Source: Bacteroidales bacterium UBA4243
GTDB lineage: Bacteria > Bacteroidota > Bacteroidia > Bacteroidales > F082
Direction: 5' to 3'
DNA: 48,079 bases
NCBI GenBank assembly: GCA_002396205.1
Contig: DGXB01000100.1
Coordinates: forward strand, 1 to 48,079
Under the pieces are notes generated by a model, which ran no database searches, was not told where the DNA came from, and saw nothing but the letters and a program-made list of their open reading frames with translations. Positions 26,010 to 35,691 of the stretch are shown here, piece after piece; positions within the stretch are counted from its first letter, which is position 1; every line of letters begins with the position of its first letter. The translations under genes and the position numbers were made by a program.

Positions 26010-28493
26010 ATGAAAGCAACGAAAATTTACACCCTGCTTGCGCTCCTGCTATCGGTGACATTGGCCCTTTCCAGTTGCAAGAAGCCGCAACCCGAAGAGC
26101 CAGAGACGCCGGAAGCGCCAGAGCAACCAGATACGCCAGAACAGGTTGATGAAATCGAGTTACCGAGGGTCAAGTTGTTCGAGGATACGCTTGTGGTAAT
26201 GTATACAACGGCAATGTTTTTTGCAGAGGTGACCGACAATGGCAACGACACTGTGACCCAACGTGGGTTTTGTTATGGCTGGCAAGAGACCATCACTGAC
26301 ACTGTATTTTGCGAAAGCGGTTTGGGACGTTTCAGTGCGACGATTGACAGTCTTGCACCTGGCACCACCTACAGTCTTTTCGCCTTTGCCCGCAATTCCG
26401 CAGGCTGGGGCATCAGTGAAAAGATAAGGTTTACCACTTTGGAATATGGATGCCCCGAAGTAACTACCGCTTCCGTGACCGACATTACCGAGACTACGGC
26501 GCTGGGTGGCGGCACCGTCTTCTCAGACGGAGAATCGCCTGTGACCGAGCGTGGCCTTTGCTGGAGCACCGAACCGAATCCAACCGTTGAAAGTCTTCAT
26601 TTATCCGCAGGCGAAGGCCTTGGAACTTATTCCTGTGATATGGAAAATCTTGCGGCAAACACGACTTATTATGTTCGTGCTTACGCCACTAACGCGATTG
26701 GAACGAGTTACGGCCAGGAAATCCATTTCAACACCATGGCCACTCCACCCGCTCCATCCATTCCGCCCATTGTGACGACGGGCTCCGTGACCGACATTAC
26801 CTTAACCACGGCTGTCGGGCAGGGCCATGTGACGGCTGACGGTGGCGCCGAAGTCACCGAAAGAGGGCTTTGTTGGGGCGTTTCGCCTTTGCCCGACCTC
26901 AATGGAGACCATGCCGAAAGCGGCACTGGCATGGGAAGTTTCAGCGTCAACCTGACTGGACTTGAGGTCAATACAACGTATTGCGTTCGAGCATACGCCA
27001 CCAATGCGGCAGGGACAGCTTACGGCGAGGAGGTGCTGTTTACCACCGAAAACCATGCTCCCGAACAAATCATTACTTCGGAGGTCACGGAGATTACCCA
27101 AAACTCGGCCGTTTGCGGCGGCGAAATCGTTTCCGACGGTGGTCACGACATCATTGAGCGCGGCATCTGCTGGAACATCACCGGCAATCCGACCATCGAC
27201 CATTTCCACGCCTTGGCGACGGGAAACACGGCGACTTTCTCCTGCACAATGACAGGACTATCAACACATTACACCTATTTTGTCCGTGCCTATTTCAAGA
27301 CGACGCAAGGTGTCACTTACGGCAACCAGGTTAGCTTCAGTACTTTAGGTGAGCTGCCTTTGGTGTCCATCACCGATATGACTTTGATCGTGTCGCCTGT
27401 CGTCCAGTTCTTTGCCCAAGTTTTGGGTGGTAGTGGTTCGTATGTGATCGAGCGCGGTATTTGCTGGGGCACAAACCCCTTGCCGACCATCGCCGACAAT
27501 CACCTTGGCGACGCAGAGGCGGGCGAGGGCTATTATTCGGGTTTTGTCAACCGCCTGACACCGCGCACGACCTATTATTTCCGTGCCTACGCCATCAACG
27601 AGGACGGAGTAGGCTACAGCGAACAACGTGAGATTTTCACCGACAGCGAACTCCCCGACGGCCCGGAAGGCACTTTGAAGGGGTATTTTACAGTTAGCCA
27701 AAACAAGCGCGTCCGTTTCTCGAAAGGCAATCTTCAATGCAGGATTGTCGATGCGTATAGCGAAATTTACGAATGGCGCTTTGCCGAGCACCAATACGAT
27801 TACATCGGTGAGGCCAATTCGGATGTCGGCTTCTCTTATCTTGGCTGGTTTGACCTTTACTGTTGGGGCACAAGTGGATGGGATTGTGGTGACCGTCAGC
27901 GATTTAAGCCGTATGAACGGTATTTTGGCAATTTCCCCAATCAGATGGCTTACACTTATGGTCCTCCGCATCCTTACGGACTGACGGGTAAGTATGCCTG
28001 TTCCGATTGGGGCGTTTTCAATGCCATCAGCAATGGCGGCAATGTTGCTGGGCAATGGCGGACGCTTACGAGCAGTGAATGGACCTATCTTCTTAATACG
28101 CGCAGATACGACTATGGCTATGATTGTTATGCCAAGGCCGTAGTGAACCAAGTCAACGGAATCATTGTCCTTCCCGATGGTTGGAACCGTAACTATTATC
28201 CTTTGGCAGCCGTTAACCAGTGGATATCAATAGACTTCACAACCAACATCATCGATGTCGCCGATTGGGAGAACACTTTTGAGGCCCTTGGGGCGGTTTT
28301 CATTCCTGCCGCAGGCCAATGCGATAACCAAGGTCTTGTTGAGATGCACGAAGGAGGCTTTTATTGGTCGTCGACGCCCCAAGGATCTCGAGATTATGCC
28401 AGCCTTTTCCATTTCAACAGGCAGCGTGTGGATGCGGATACCTATAATTACAAATGTTCAAGTTCATCGGTTCGTTTGGTGCAAGATGAATAA
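26010..28493 (+). CDS. lipoprotein with fibronectin-like repeats and FISUMP-like C-terminus
   Basis: 827 residues. The signal peptide resembles that of the T9SS cargo (IYTLLALLLSVTLAL) but ends in a lipobox, LSSC, followed by a Pro/Glu-rich spacer. Five fibronectin-type-III-like repeats of about 90 residues follow, recognisable from TTYYVRAYATNAIGTSYGQE-type and ERGLCW/ERGICW segments (residues about 55-545). The C-terminal 270 residues resemble the Fibrobacter major-paralogous/DUF1566-like lectin fold (VSQNKRVRFSKGNLQ, GKYACSDWGVFNAISNGGN, WRTLTSSEW, GGFYWSSTPQGSRDYAS, SSSSVRLVQDE). It has no T9SS sorting domain, so it is probably an outer-membrane-attached adhesin. The start was placed at the signal peptide; an upstream TTG codon is unlikely. 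Confidence 0.85.
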   Translation: MKATKIYTLLALLLSVTLALSSCKKPQPEEPETPEAPEQPDTPEQVDEIELPRVKLFEDTLVVMYTTAMFFAEVTDNGNDTVTQRGFCYGWQETITDTVFCESGLGRFSATIDSLAPGTTYSLFAFARNSAGWGISEKIRFTTLEYGCPEVTTASVTDITETTALGGGTVFSDGESPVTERGLCWSTEPNPTVESLHLSAGEGLGTYSCDMENLAANTTYYVRAYATNAIGTSYGQEIHFNTMATPPAPSIPPIVTTGSVTDITLTTAVGQGHVTADGGAEVTERGLCWGVSPLPDLNGDHAESGTGMGSFSVNLTGLEVNTTYCVRAYATNAAGTAYGEEVLFTTENHAPEQIITSEVTEITQNSAVCGGEIVSDGGHDIIERGICWNITGNPTIDHFHALATGNTATFSCTMTGLSTHYTYFVRAYFKTTQGVTYGNQVSFSTLGELPLVSITDMTLIVSPVVQFFAQVLGGSGSYVIERGICWGTNPLPTIADNHLGDAEAGEGYYSGFVNRLTPRTTYYFRAYAINEDGVGYSEQREIFTDSELPDGPEGTLKGYFTVSQNKRVRFSKGNLQCRIVDAYSEIYEWRFAEHQYDYIGEANSDVGFSYLGWFDLYCWGTSGWDCGDRQRFKPYERYFGNFPNQMAYTYGPPHPYGLTGKYACSDWGVFNAISNGGNVAGQWRTLTSSEWTYLLNTRRYDYGYDCYAKAVVNQVNGIIVLPDGWNRNYYPLAAVNQWISIDFTTNIIDVADWENTFEALGAVFIPAAGQCDNQGLVEMHEGGFYWSSTPQGSRDYASLFHFNRQRVDADTYNYKCSSSSVRLVQDE

Positions 28494-28505
28494 TATCAAA
28501 GGGAT

Positions 28506-30593
28506 ATGAAAAGAGTATTGTTATTGGCTTGGGTTTTGTCCATGGCCGTTTCGGGCGTGGCCCAACACCGCGCCATGCTTATGGATGAGTCATTCGATGG
28601 CACTTCGTTGCCCGTGGGCTGGATGGCGGATGGTGTTGCGCAAACTTTGTGGATGGTTTCCGAGACGAACTATGCTGGCGATGCCGCCAACGAACTGGTG
28701 TTTTACGAAGGTAATCACCGCACGGGTGAGGCTCGTATGGTTACGCCTTCGTTTGACCTGACGGAAGTCGGGCATCTGTTCATCTCCTTCAAGCATTTTC
28801 TTGACCACAATGAGGGGACAAGCACCCTCGGTGTGGCTACATCATCTGACAACGGCATGACTTGGCACCAAGCATGGAGCGAGGTTTACAACGCGAGCGG
28901 AAACCATTCCGTCTGTTTCGAGGTGCAAACACCCGACATGGGTCAGCACGACGTCAGATTCTGCCTATTCATCAGCGGAGATTTCAACGGCATCAACGCT
29001 TGGTATTTCGACGATGTGAAACTTTTCTCCTTACAAAACCTCGACCTTGGCATTCAGGAAGTGGCAGTTCCCGATATTGTTTCGGTGGGGAATCTGCGGG
29101 TCAGCGTGGAGGTGTTCAATTTTGGCATCATGCCTGTCCATTCTGTCGAGGCTACATTCGAGATTGATGGCCATTGGCCTGTCACAGAGACTTTTCCTGT
29201 AGATGTTCCTTCGTTGGGCAGCCAAATCTTGACTTTTGCCCAACCCGTGACGATGGAGCCTGGGGATTATTCGTTGTCCGTCATCATCGACTATGTCAAT
29301 GGCATCATCGACGAGGATGCCGATAACGATTCCCGCAGCAAGCCAATCGTTGTCGCTTTGGGAAGTGTGGAGCGTTTTCCCATGCTTGAACATTTCGCCT
29401 CCTCGACTTGCGCCGGATGCCTCCCTTTTAGCGAGACGATGAACGGGTTTTGCGAAGCCAACGAGGGTCGGTTCACTTATACCGCCTACCAGATGCACGG
29501 TCCCGCACCTGGCGACCCGTATTTCACTGAAGACGCGCGTTTACGAGGCCTTTACTATGACTTGCAGTTTGTTCCACGCTGCTATCCCGACGGCAACGCC
29601 CAACAAATCGGGCCTATTCAACAATCTCTTTTTGAGCAACTTGTCAAGAAACCCTCCTTTGTGGACATTAGAGGCTCTTTCAGCATCGATGGAAACAACA
29701 TCACCGTCAAGGCCGACATTATGCCTTACATCGACATAGATGCCAAGGTACACGTGGCCGTCAACGAGAAGGAGACCTTCGGCAACGCCAGCACGAGCGG
29801 AGAAACTTCGTTCCATCACGTGATGATGAAGATGCTGCCCGATGGCAATGGCTCGCCCTTCCATTTTGTGGCATGCGAATGCCAACAATTGGAATTCACT
29901 TTCGACATGTCATCGACCCATGTCGAGGAGATGGACGATCTGGAGGTGGCCATTTGGGTGCAGCACAACCAGACTCCTGTAAAGTTGTGCATGGCCTTCG
30001 CTGAAAAGGAAGTCCTGAATAGCTGTTTTGCCTACGAATATACCGATGAGCATCCTTATCCCGTCGAGAAACTTGAAATATTGCATCCGTCGGAGCAAAA
30101 AGGCACGACAACCGAAGAATATCTCATGGCAAGATGGAATGTACCTGTTGAGGGTAGCCCGATAGGTTACAATGTTTTTGTCAATGGCGATAGGGTGGCC
30201 GGGAACATAACGGAATTATCCTATGCTTTTCCAGTTGAATGGGGTGCGTTTTATGTTGTTGAAGTTCAAGCTGTTTACTCCGAATGGAAGACCTCGGTCA
30301 AGCAGGTTGCTTGGGAGAGGAATCTATGGTCAGTGGCAGAAAGTTCCGCTGACCGTTGTGCGTTGTTCCCCAACCCAAGTCATGGCATATTCAATATTTA
30401 TACCGCTTTGCCAAATGCCCGCATGGAAGTGTACGATATCAACGGCAGGCTCATCCACGGCCAAGCACTCACGCAACAAGTGACGGCGATTGATGCAACG
30501 GATTGGCCTTTGGGTGTTTATGTTTGGAAGGTAATTTCAAACGGCAAATTAGCGGAAACGGGGAAGTGGATTAAAAAGCTTGACATTTATTAA
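28506..30593 (+). CDS. T9SS-sorted protein with jelly-roll, CARDB-like and Omp28-like domains
   Basis: 695 residues. Signal peptide LLLAWVLSMAVSGVAQ. A choice-of-anchor-J-like jelly roll covers about residues 25-180 (DESFDGTSLPVGWM, TPSFDLTEVGHLFISFKHF, NAWYFDDVKLFS). A CARDB-like beta domain is at about 180-285. A thioredoxin-like Omp28 domain (about 290-520) has the pair C302-A-G-C305 in HFASSTCAGCLPF. The sorting domain spans FPNPSHGIFNIYTALPN to TGKWIKK with VTAIDATDWPLGVYVWKV. The CxxC could be redox-active outside the cell or structural. It begins 12 bp after the lipoprotein gene, so the two are co-transcribed. Confidence 0.87.
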   Translation: MKRVLLLAWVLSMAVSGVAQHRAMLMDESFDGTSLPVGWMADGVAQTLWMVSETNYAGDAANELVFYEGNHRTGEARMVTPSFDLTEVGHLFISFKHFLDHNEGTSTLGVATSSDNGMTWHQAWSEVYNASGNHSVCFEVQTPDMGQHDVRFCLFISGDFNGINAWYFDDVKLFSLQNLDLGIQEVAVPDIVSVGNLRVSVEVFNFGIMPVHSVEATFEIDGHWPVTETFPVDVPSLGSQILTFAQPVTMEPGDYSLSVIIDYVNGIIDEDADNDSRSKPIVVALGSVERFPMLEHFASSTCAGCLPFSETMNGFCEANEGRFTYTAYQMHGPAPGDPYFTEDARLRGLYYDLQFVPRCYPDGNAQQIGPIQQSLFEQLVKKPSFVDIRGSFSIDGNNITVKADIMPYIDIDAKVHVAVNEKETFGNASTSGETSFHHVMMKMLPDGNGSPFHFVACECQQLEFTFDMSSTHVEEMDDLEVAIWVQHNQTPVKLCMAFAEKEVLNSCFAYEYTDEHPYPVEKLEILHPSEQKGTTTEEYLMARWNVPVEGSPIGYNVFVNGDRVAGNITELSYAFPVEWGAFYVVEVQAVYSEWKTSVKQVAWERNLWSVAESSADRCALFPNPSHGIFNIYTALPNARMEVYDINGRLIHGQALTQQVTAIDATDWPLGVYVWKVISNGKLAETGKWIKKLDIY

Positions 30594-30600
30594 TAATCAG

Positions 30601-30608
30601 TACTTTTG
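30601..30608 (+). promoter_or_regulatory. candidate internal -7 element
   Basis: TACTTTTG, 23 bases before the ATG at 30631, in a 37-bp gap. It could drive the last two genes of the cluster separately. No three-box operator is present. Confidence 0.45.
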
Positions 30609-30630
30609 CTGGAAATAAAACTATAGAACT

Positions 30631-32400
30631 ATGAAAAAACAGTTTATCTTTTTACTGTGCCTCGGATGGTTTGGGGCTCTGGAGGCGCAGAACATTTGGA
30701 CTGATTTGTTGTATCCCTATGGGTTAATTGGTGTGGCAGCCAATGACGACAGGTTTTACAGTGACGGCTATGAAGAAACATTGTATCGTTCGCGAGACTT
30801 TGGCGAGACTATGGAACCCATTTATGACCAGAGTAATGTGGAAACTTCAGAGTTTCTGATTAACAAGCAGGGACGAATCTTTGTCTTCAATGACCACACT
30901 AGTAAGATATGGTATTCCGACGACAACGGCGACACATGGATTGAGCAACCGAACGGAATCAATCGGAACTATGTCGACAGGATGTATTCTGTCTCAAACG
31001 ACAGCCTGTTTATATGCAGCAACAACATTTTGGCGTGGACAATCGACGGTGGTGGGACTTGGAACGAGACGATGCTACCGTTCCTTGACGATGACCAGAC
31101 CTGCATAGGCTTGCTTGCCGACAGAGCCGGAAATGTTTATGTTGGCAATACTACTGGAATTTACAGTGCTACGACGTATGACATGACGCAGTGGGAACTG
31201 AAGGCTGAATCCGAATATATAAGACAGATGGAATTGGATAATGAAGGCAACATCATTGTAGCAGAAACATATTACCATAATTTCATCTATCATAATGGTG
31301 TTTACTTTACAGGGAGATACACCATTGCGGTCTCTGATGACGATGTTGTTTTCACAATACAGCGTCTCGGTCAGGCACACAACATATTGTTGTATTCGAC
31401 CGATCATGGCGAGCATTTCATCCCAGTCGGTGAATATATATATTCATGGGCCAGCGGGCCACAAAGGGAAGAACTGTACATGTGCAACGACCAACGTTTA
31501 TATACTATGGGCTGGTATTACTTTCAAAGCTATGAATGGATTCCGCTTTATTATAGGAGCACTTTACGAGCTGATGAAATCGTAAACCAAAGCAGGCAAT
31601 TTGCACCCCAAGGAGCGGAGTGGTATTTCCATGTGTTATCCAATGGACCGATTACGGAACCTCCTTTCTATTACGTAAGGTATTCAGTGACAGGCGTTGA
31701 GGAAATACATGGACATACCTGCAGTGTGGTCAACGACGATCAATACGTTTATCAGGAAAACAATATCGTTTATTGGTACAATCAAACGAAGGATGCGTTC
31801 ACGGTGTTGTATGACTTCAACGCCGAAGTGGGTGATTCGTGGTATTGTGATGTTGCTGAATGTACGTATCTTGTTACGGTTGACAGTGTTGGATATATTG
31901 TTGGCGATTCATATTATGATATATCATACCGAAGGCAACATGTGACTGCTTATGAAAGCGATGGGGGTACAGATTCGATTTTTGAGGGATGGATTATCGA
32001 CGGGATTGGATATGATAAAGGATTGTTCCCCGATGAGCTGACTTGTTATGGCGGTGGCAATGATAGCGGAGAGTTTTGCTATATCAGATGCTATTATGAG
32101 GAGGGTAATACTACTATGCTTTACCATTACGGTGAGTATTCTTGTACTTTTATTCCGGATGCAGTAAGCGAAAACATGGAAAGCTCTACCAAGGTTTATC
32201 CCATTCCAGCAAAGGATAGAGTTGTAATTGAAGGCATTGAAGCTGCAGAGGTGCAGGTATACAACGCCCTTGGGCAGAGGGTGAAGACCATTCAAGGCAC
32301 TAATGAAATTTCCGTTGCAGACCTGCCGCAAGGCGTTTACCTGCTGCGCATTGCGGATGCGGAAGGAAAAGTTTACACAAATAAGATAACGGTACGATGA
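30631..32400 (+). CDS. T9SS-sorted beta-propeller (BNR-like) secreted protein
   Basis: 589 residues: signal peptide FIFLLCLGWFGALEAQ, then a propeller-like passenger with sialidase-type Asp-box variants (YRSRDFGETM, YSDDNGDTW, WTIDGGGTWNE, YSTDHGEHF) up to about residue 330, then a second beta domain. The sorting domain is of the second type in this island (VYPIPAKDRVVIEGIEAAEVQ, then VYNALGQRVKTI and LPQGVYLLRI to KITVR). No sialidase active site can be claimed. It overlaps the next gene by 4 bases (ATGA), so translation of the two is coupled. Confidence 0.86.
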   Translation: MKKQFIFLLCLGWFGALEAQNIWTDLLYPYGLIGVAANDDRFYSDGYEETLYRSRDFGETMEPIYDQSNVETSEFLINKQGRIFVFNDHTSKIWYSDDNGDTWIEQPNGINRNYVDRMYSVSNDSLFICSNNILAWTIDGGGTWNETMLPFLDDDQTCIGLLADRAGNVYVGNTTGIYSATTYDMTQWELKAESEYIRQMELDNEGNIIVAETYYHNFIYHNGVYFTGRYTIAVSDDDVVFTIQRLGQAHNILLYSTDHGEHFIPVGEYIYSWASGPQREELYMCNDQRLYTMGWYYFQSYEWIPLYYRSTLRADEIVNQSRQFAPQGAEWYFHVLSNGPITEPPFYYVRYSVTGVEEIHGHTCSVVNDDQYVYQENNIVYWYNQTKDAFTVLYDFNAEVGDSWYCDVAECTYLVTVDSVGYIVGDSYYDISYRRQHVTAYESDGGTDSIFEGWIIDGIGYDKGLFPDELTCYGGGNDSGEFCYIRCYYEEGNTTMLYHYGEYSCTFIPDAVSENMESSTKVYPIPAKDRVVIEGIEAAEVQVYNALGQRVKTIQGTNEISVADLPQGVYLLRIADAEGKVYTNKITVR

Positions 32401-34022
32401 AAGCAACAAGATTTTACACCCTGCTTGCGCTCCTGCTGATGGCTTCAAGGCTTTTCGCTTACGATTTTGATGCAATATGTTCGACGGGACAAACGCTTTA
32501 CTATAACATCAATGACGATGGCGTTTCCGTAACAGTTACTTATCCTTGTTATGGCGGACAAAACAACTATTATTCCGGTTATGAAATGCCCCAAGGTGAT
32601 TTGACGATTCCTGATAGCGTGGAATATCAAGGTGTCACCTATGCAGTGACAAAAATAGGGGCACATGCTTTTTATGGTTGTTATTCTTTGGGTGCGGCCA
32701 CCTTGCCCAATACTTTGGTTGAAATAGGTTCATATGCATTCCATGGTACCAACCCAAACGGATATGGGCACCATCTTGTAATTCCAGATAGTGTGATTAT
32801 TGTTGGATCCGAGGCTTTTTCTTGGGTTTCCGTGCACGAGCTAACCATAGGTGAATCTGTACAAAACATTGGATATCATGCATTTGATTGTTCTAACTTG
32901 AAGATTATACATTACAACGCAACCCATTGCAATGATGTGGTTTCGCCACCTTTCGGTTCGTCTAAGAATAGAAATAGAAGTATTAATACACTTACGATTG
33001 GAGAAAACGTGGAGTATATTCCAGCAAAACTATTCTATTGTTTTGACGACCTTGCTTGCGATGTCGTCATCCCCAATTCCGTGACTCGCATAGGCGAACA
33101 GGCTTTTTTTGATGCCAATATTACATCTGTGGTTATAGGAGACGGGTGCGTTGAAATTGGAGAGTGGGCGTTTTTCAATACACATTATTTGACAAGTCTT
33201 AAACTGGGAACAGGTTTGAAGGCCATAGAAGAAAGTGCGTTTAACAGTAGCGGCATTGAAGGCGATTTGGTACTCCCCGATTCTCTTGAGTATGTCGGCT
33301 ATGCTGCTTTCTATGACAACAATCTTACTTCGGTACATATTGGGCCCTGTGTCAGTTTTATGGATTCATAGGCGTTTATGTGTTATGATTTACAATCGGT
33401 TTTCATTAAAGCGATGGTGCCTCCAATTATCGGAGGACATACATTTGGCGATTATTCAACACCTATTTATGTGCCTTGTGCGTCCCTATGCGATTATCTC
33501 GCCATTCAATCGACCAACCAATATTGGGTTAATTATACAAACATCACAGCAGTTTTTCCATACCAGATAACAGTGGAAAGTGCCGACGAGCAGATGGGAT
33601 ACGCTTATGTCACCCAAGAGCCAGATTGTTGTAACATCAGGGCATTTGCCAGAGCATATCCAAGACAAGGCTTTGAATTTGATTGCTGGAAGTCGGATGA
33701 AGTTGTCGTTTCGACGGAAGAGATTTTGGGCATTGATGTGATTGAGGATTTGCATCTTGTGGCTTATTTCAAGGTTTATGACGGAATTGGGGAAGATAAT
33801 AGTACGATTGGGGTTTATCCCAATCCCGCAAAGGAAAAGATACCGATAGATGGCATCCTTCCCGACGAAGTGCAGATTTACAATGCCTATGGGCAATTGG
33901 TGAAAACCGTACAAAACGCTAACGAAATCAATGTCAGCGACTTGATGGAAGGGGTTTATTTGCTGCGCATCACCGCTGCGGACGGGATATGCTATACGAA
34001 CTGCGTGGCGGTGAGGAGATAA
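32397..34022 (+). pseudogene. BspA-like leucine-rich repeat protein, T9SS-sorted, split by an in-frame TAG
   Basis: The first part (32397-33368, 324 residues) has a signal peptide FYTLLALLLMASRLFA and BspA-type LRRs (VTKIGAHAFYGCYSLGAATL, LEYVGYAAFYDNNLTSVHIG). A TAG at 33369-33371 interrupts it. The same frame continues open to 34022 with the rest of the repeat (AFMCYDLQSVFIKAMVPPII, then YVPCASLCDYL), an InlB-B-like domain and a type-2 sorting domain (VYPNPAKEKIPIDGILPDEVQ to CVAVRR). Without the stop the protein would be 541 residues. A truncated product could be exported but would lack the sorting domain. A recent nonsense mutation, a sequencing error or readthrough are all possible. Confidence 0.85.
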
Positions 34023-34028
34023 ACCATT

Positions 34029-34074
34029 GAGCAGTCAAGATGCAGGCGGGAAAGTGGGTGAAATGCAAATAATG
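34029..34074 (+). pseudogene. leftover tail of a type-1 T9SS sorting domain (scar 1)
   Basis: Seven bases after the type-2 sorting domain stop, codons 34046-34072 read AGKWVKCK and a stop, which is the usual end of the other sorting-domain type (compare TGKWLKCK at the end of the 44079 gene). The prefix GAGCAGTCA..GCAGGCG is shared with scar 2 at 42177. It is best explained by replacement of one sorting domain by another. Confidence 0.6.
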
Positions 34075-34104
34075 TAATGTTTTGATTATCAGCAAAAACA
34101 CTGT

Positions 34105-34144
34105 TATTTTTGGCGCAATCTCGTATTTTTTGCAAGATTGCGCC
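34105..34144 (+). promoter_or_regulatory. -7-like element next to a 10-bp perfect hairpin
   Basis: TATTTTTG at 34105-34112 runs into an inverted repeat GGCGCAATCT (34112-34121) and AGATTGCGCC (34135-34144) with a 13-base T-rich loop. It may be the promoter and repressor site of the lost gene whose 3' end follows, or a terminator-like remnant. Confidence 0.45.
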
Positions 34145-34145
34145 A

Positions 34146-34343
34146 AAATTTATATACGCTCAAGGCGAATACGAAATCACCAAGGACTATGATGCCTATA
34201 TGCAGCAGCGCATGAACGTCTTCCGCAAGGTGACGGGAACCAGAAAGACACTCGTCCCCATCTATATTACCCCATTTGGCCTGAAAAACAACATGTACAG
34301 TCGCCGTTTGCCTCGCCAAGTGACCGTTAATGCACTGTTCTGA
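34146..34343 (+). pseudogene. C-terminal fragment of an AAA-type ATPase
   Basis: Roughly 65 codons remain (AQGEYEITKDYDAYMQQRMN, FRKVTGTRKTLVPIYITPFG, LKNNMYSRRLP, VTVNALF and a TGA). The pattern TGTRKxL...ITxFGLKxNMYS...VTxxxLF matches the end of a family of ATP-binding proteins with a PD-(D/E)XK-like C-terminus that is common in Bacteroidota. The ATPase core is missing; upstream lies only a promoter-like hairpin. An open frame from 34110 exists, but its first dozen codons translate the hairpin. I call it a deletion remnant with moderate confidence. Confidence 0.55.
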
Positions 34344-34495
34344 TGTCTACCCAAGCCCTCACGGAGAACGTGACGGCGATCGATGTAACAGATTGGCCTT
34401 TGGGTGTTTATGTTTGGAAGGTTTATGCTTCTGATGGCGGCCCTTCGGCGGGTTCAACGGCCCTTAGAGAAACGGGGAAGTGGGTGAAGGAATAA
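34343..34495 (+). pseudogene. orphan T9SS sorting-domain fragment
   Basis: 51 codons with no signal peptide or passenger: QALTENVTAIDVTDWPLGVY, then VWKVYASDGGP and ETGKWVKE before TAA. The end is almost identical to the 10327 gene, including the GGPSAGST segment. Its ATG overlaps the stop of the ATPase remnant, so it looks like the 3' stump of a cargo gene cut by an insertion or deletion. Confidence 0.8.
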
Positions 34496-34528
34496 AGCCA
34501 TCAAAACCCGAAGCGACGCGTTGAGGCT

Positions 34529-35575
34529 TTAGTCTTTTGTAACTTCAATTCCTTTAATCTCATCAAGCGGCAAGAGGTTTTCGGCGGCAAACCTGTCGAA
34601 ATCGGATTTGAAAAGGCGGTCTTGTATGAGACGGTATTTTTCAAACTCGGTTTCGGCGAAGGCTTTTGCATAATCCGCCGAAACCACACCGCCATCGGTT
34701 AGAACGGCATCGCCACCCGCTTGTAGGATGATGTCGATTCTTTTGGCCCAGTCTTCCATGGTCATGGGAATGTGACGGTTGGCCATACGCTCGGCCATGT
34801 CCAACGCGGCATTGACCAATCGTCCCATGTCTTCCAACTCCAACTCGTTCAGGTAGTTCTTCGCAATGCTCACGTCAGTTTTCACGATTTTTCCGTTTGG
34901 GGCGTTTTCCCATGTGGTCAGTCCCATGTGCTCTTTTTCGGCGTTGGCGCGGTCAACGATGAGTTCGGCTGCAGTATGACCGTGTACGGCATAGTGCATC
35001 TTGTTTTGCACCATTTTGAAGAAAAGCCTTGTGGTTGGAGCGTCCTTGTTGTAGTCTATGGCTGTGGCGTAGATGTCGGTCAGTTTTTGGTAGAAACGCC
35101 TTTCGCTCAACCTGATTTCCCGGATTTCGGCCAACAGGTGCTCGAAATAGTCCTCATTGATGAAGGATCCATTCTCCATGCGCTTCTTGTCAATGACATA
35201 ACCGCGTATGGCGAACTGCCGTAGTACGTATGTGCACCATTGCCTGAACTGCGTGGCTCTCAATGAATTGACTCGATAGCCCACGGAGATGATGGCATCG
35301 AGATTGTAGAATTTTGTAGTGTAGGTTTTACCATCTTCGGCAGTATGTGCAATTTTTGCACATACTGAATCTTGAACCATTTCACCAGAATCAAAGATAT
35401 TCTTCAAATGTTTGGTAATCACACTTCTATCCACATCAAACAATGCCGCCATAGCCTTTTGTGTACACCAAATGGTCTCGTCTTTGTAAACGACTTGGAT
35501 GCCGTCTTCTTTCCCCTCTGTTTGGAAAATCAGAAATTCCGCCGTGCTGTTCCTAATTTCGAGTTGTTTGTTCAT
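34529..35575 (-). CDS. RhuM family protein
   Basis: 348 residues of the RhuM (virulence RhuM) family, named after a Salmonella pathogenicity-island gene and widespread near mobile DNA; its biochemical role is not established. Recognisable blocks are IWCTQKAMAALFDVDRSVIT (a winged-helix-like DNA-binding region, residues about 40-60), TKFYNLDAIISVGYRVNS, ATQFRQWCTYVLRQFAIRGY, and a C-terminal helical region with MTMEDWAKRID. The start is ATG 35575, because the open frame further upstream (11 codons) runs through the promoter. It is transcribed against the cargo modules and occupies the place where a TPR-HTH regulator would be expected before operator C. Confidence 0.92.
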   Translation of the reverse strand: MNKQLEIRNSTAEFLIFQTEGKEDGIQVVYKDETIWCTQKAMAALFDVDRSVITKHLKNIFDSGEMVQDSVCAKIAHTAEDGKTYTTKFYNLDAIISVGYRVNSLRATQFRQWCTYVLRQFAIRGYVIDKKRMENGSFINEDYFEHLLAEIREIRLSERRFYQKLTDIYATAIDYNKDAPTTRLFFKMVQNKMHYAVHGHTAAELIVDRANAEKEHMGLTTWENAPNGKIVKTDVSIAKNYLNELELEDMGRLVNAALDMAERMANRHIPMTMEDWAKRIDIILQAGGDAVLTDGGVVSADYAKAFAETEFEKYRLIQDRLFKSDFDRFAAENLLPLDEIKGIEVTKD

Positions 35576-35595
35576 ACCGATTCGTATTTTTCTTG

Positions 35596-35603
35596 CAAAT
35601 ATA
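35596..35603 (-). promoter_or_regulatory. rhuM-like gene -7 element
   Basis: TATATTTG on the minus strand, 20 bases upstream of the ATG at 35575. Confidence 0.55.
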
Positions 35604-35691
35604 ATCATTTGTTGGAATCCACCATGAGAACTAAACTCTTTTCAATACAAAATATGCCGGTTTAGATATTTATTCTTGTAAAATTGGCAAC

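Noticed and set aside
34105..34144. Riboswitch at the hairpin before the ATPase remnant
   Set aside because: It is a simple 10-bp stem with a T-rich loop, with no conserved aptamer features and no intact downstream gene.
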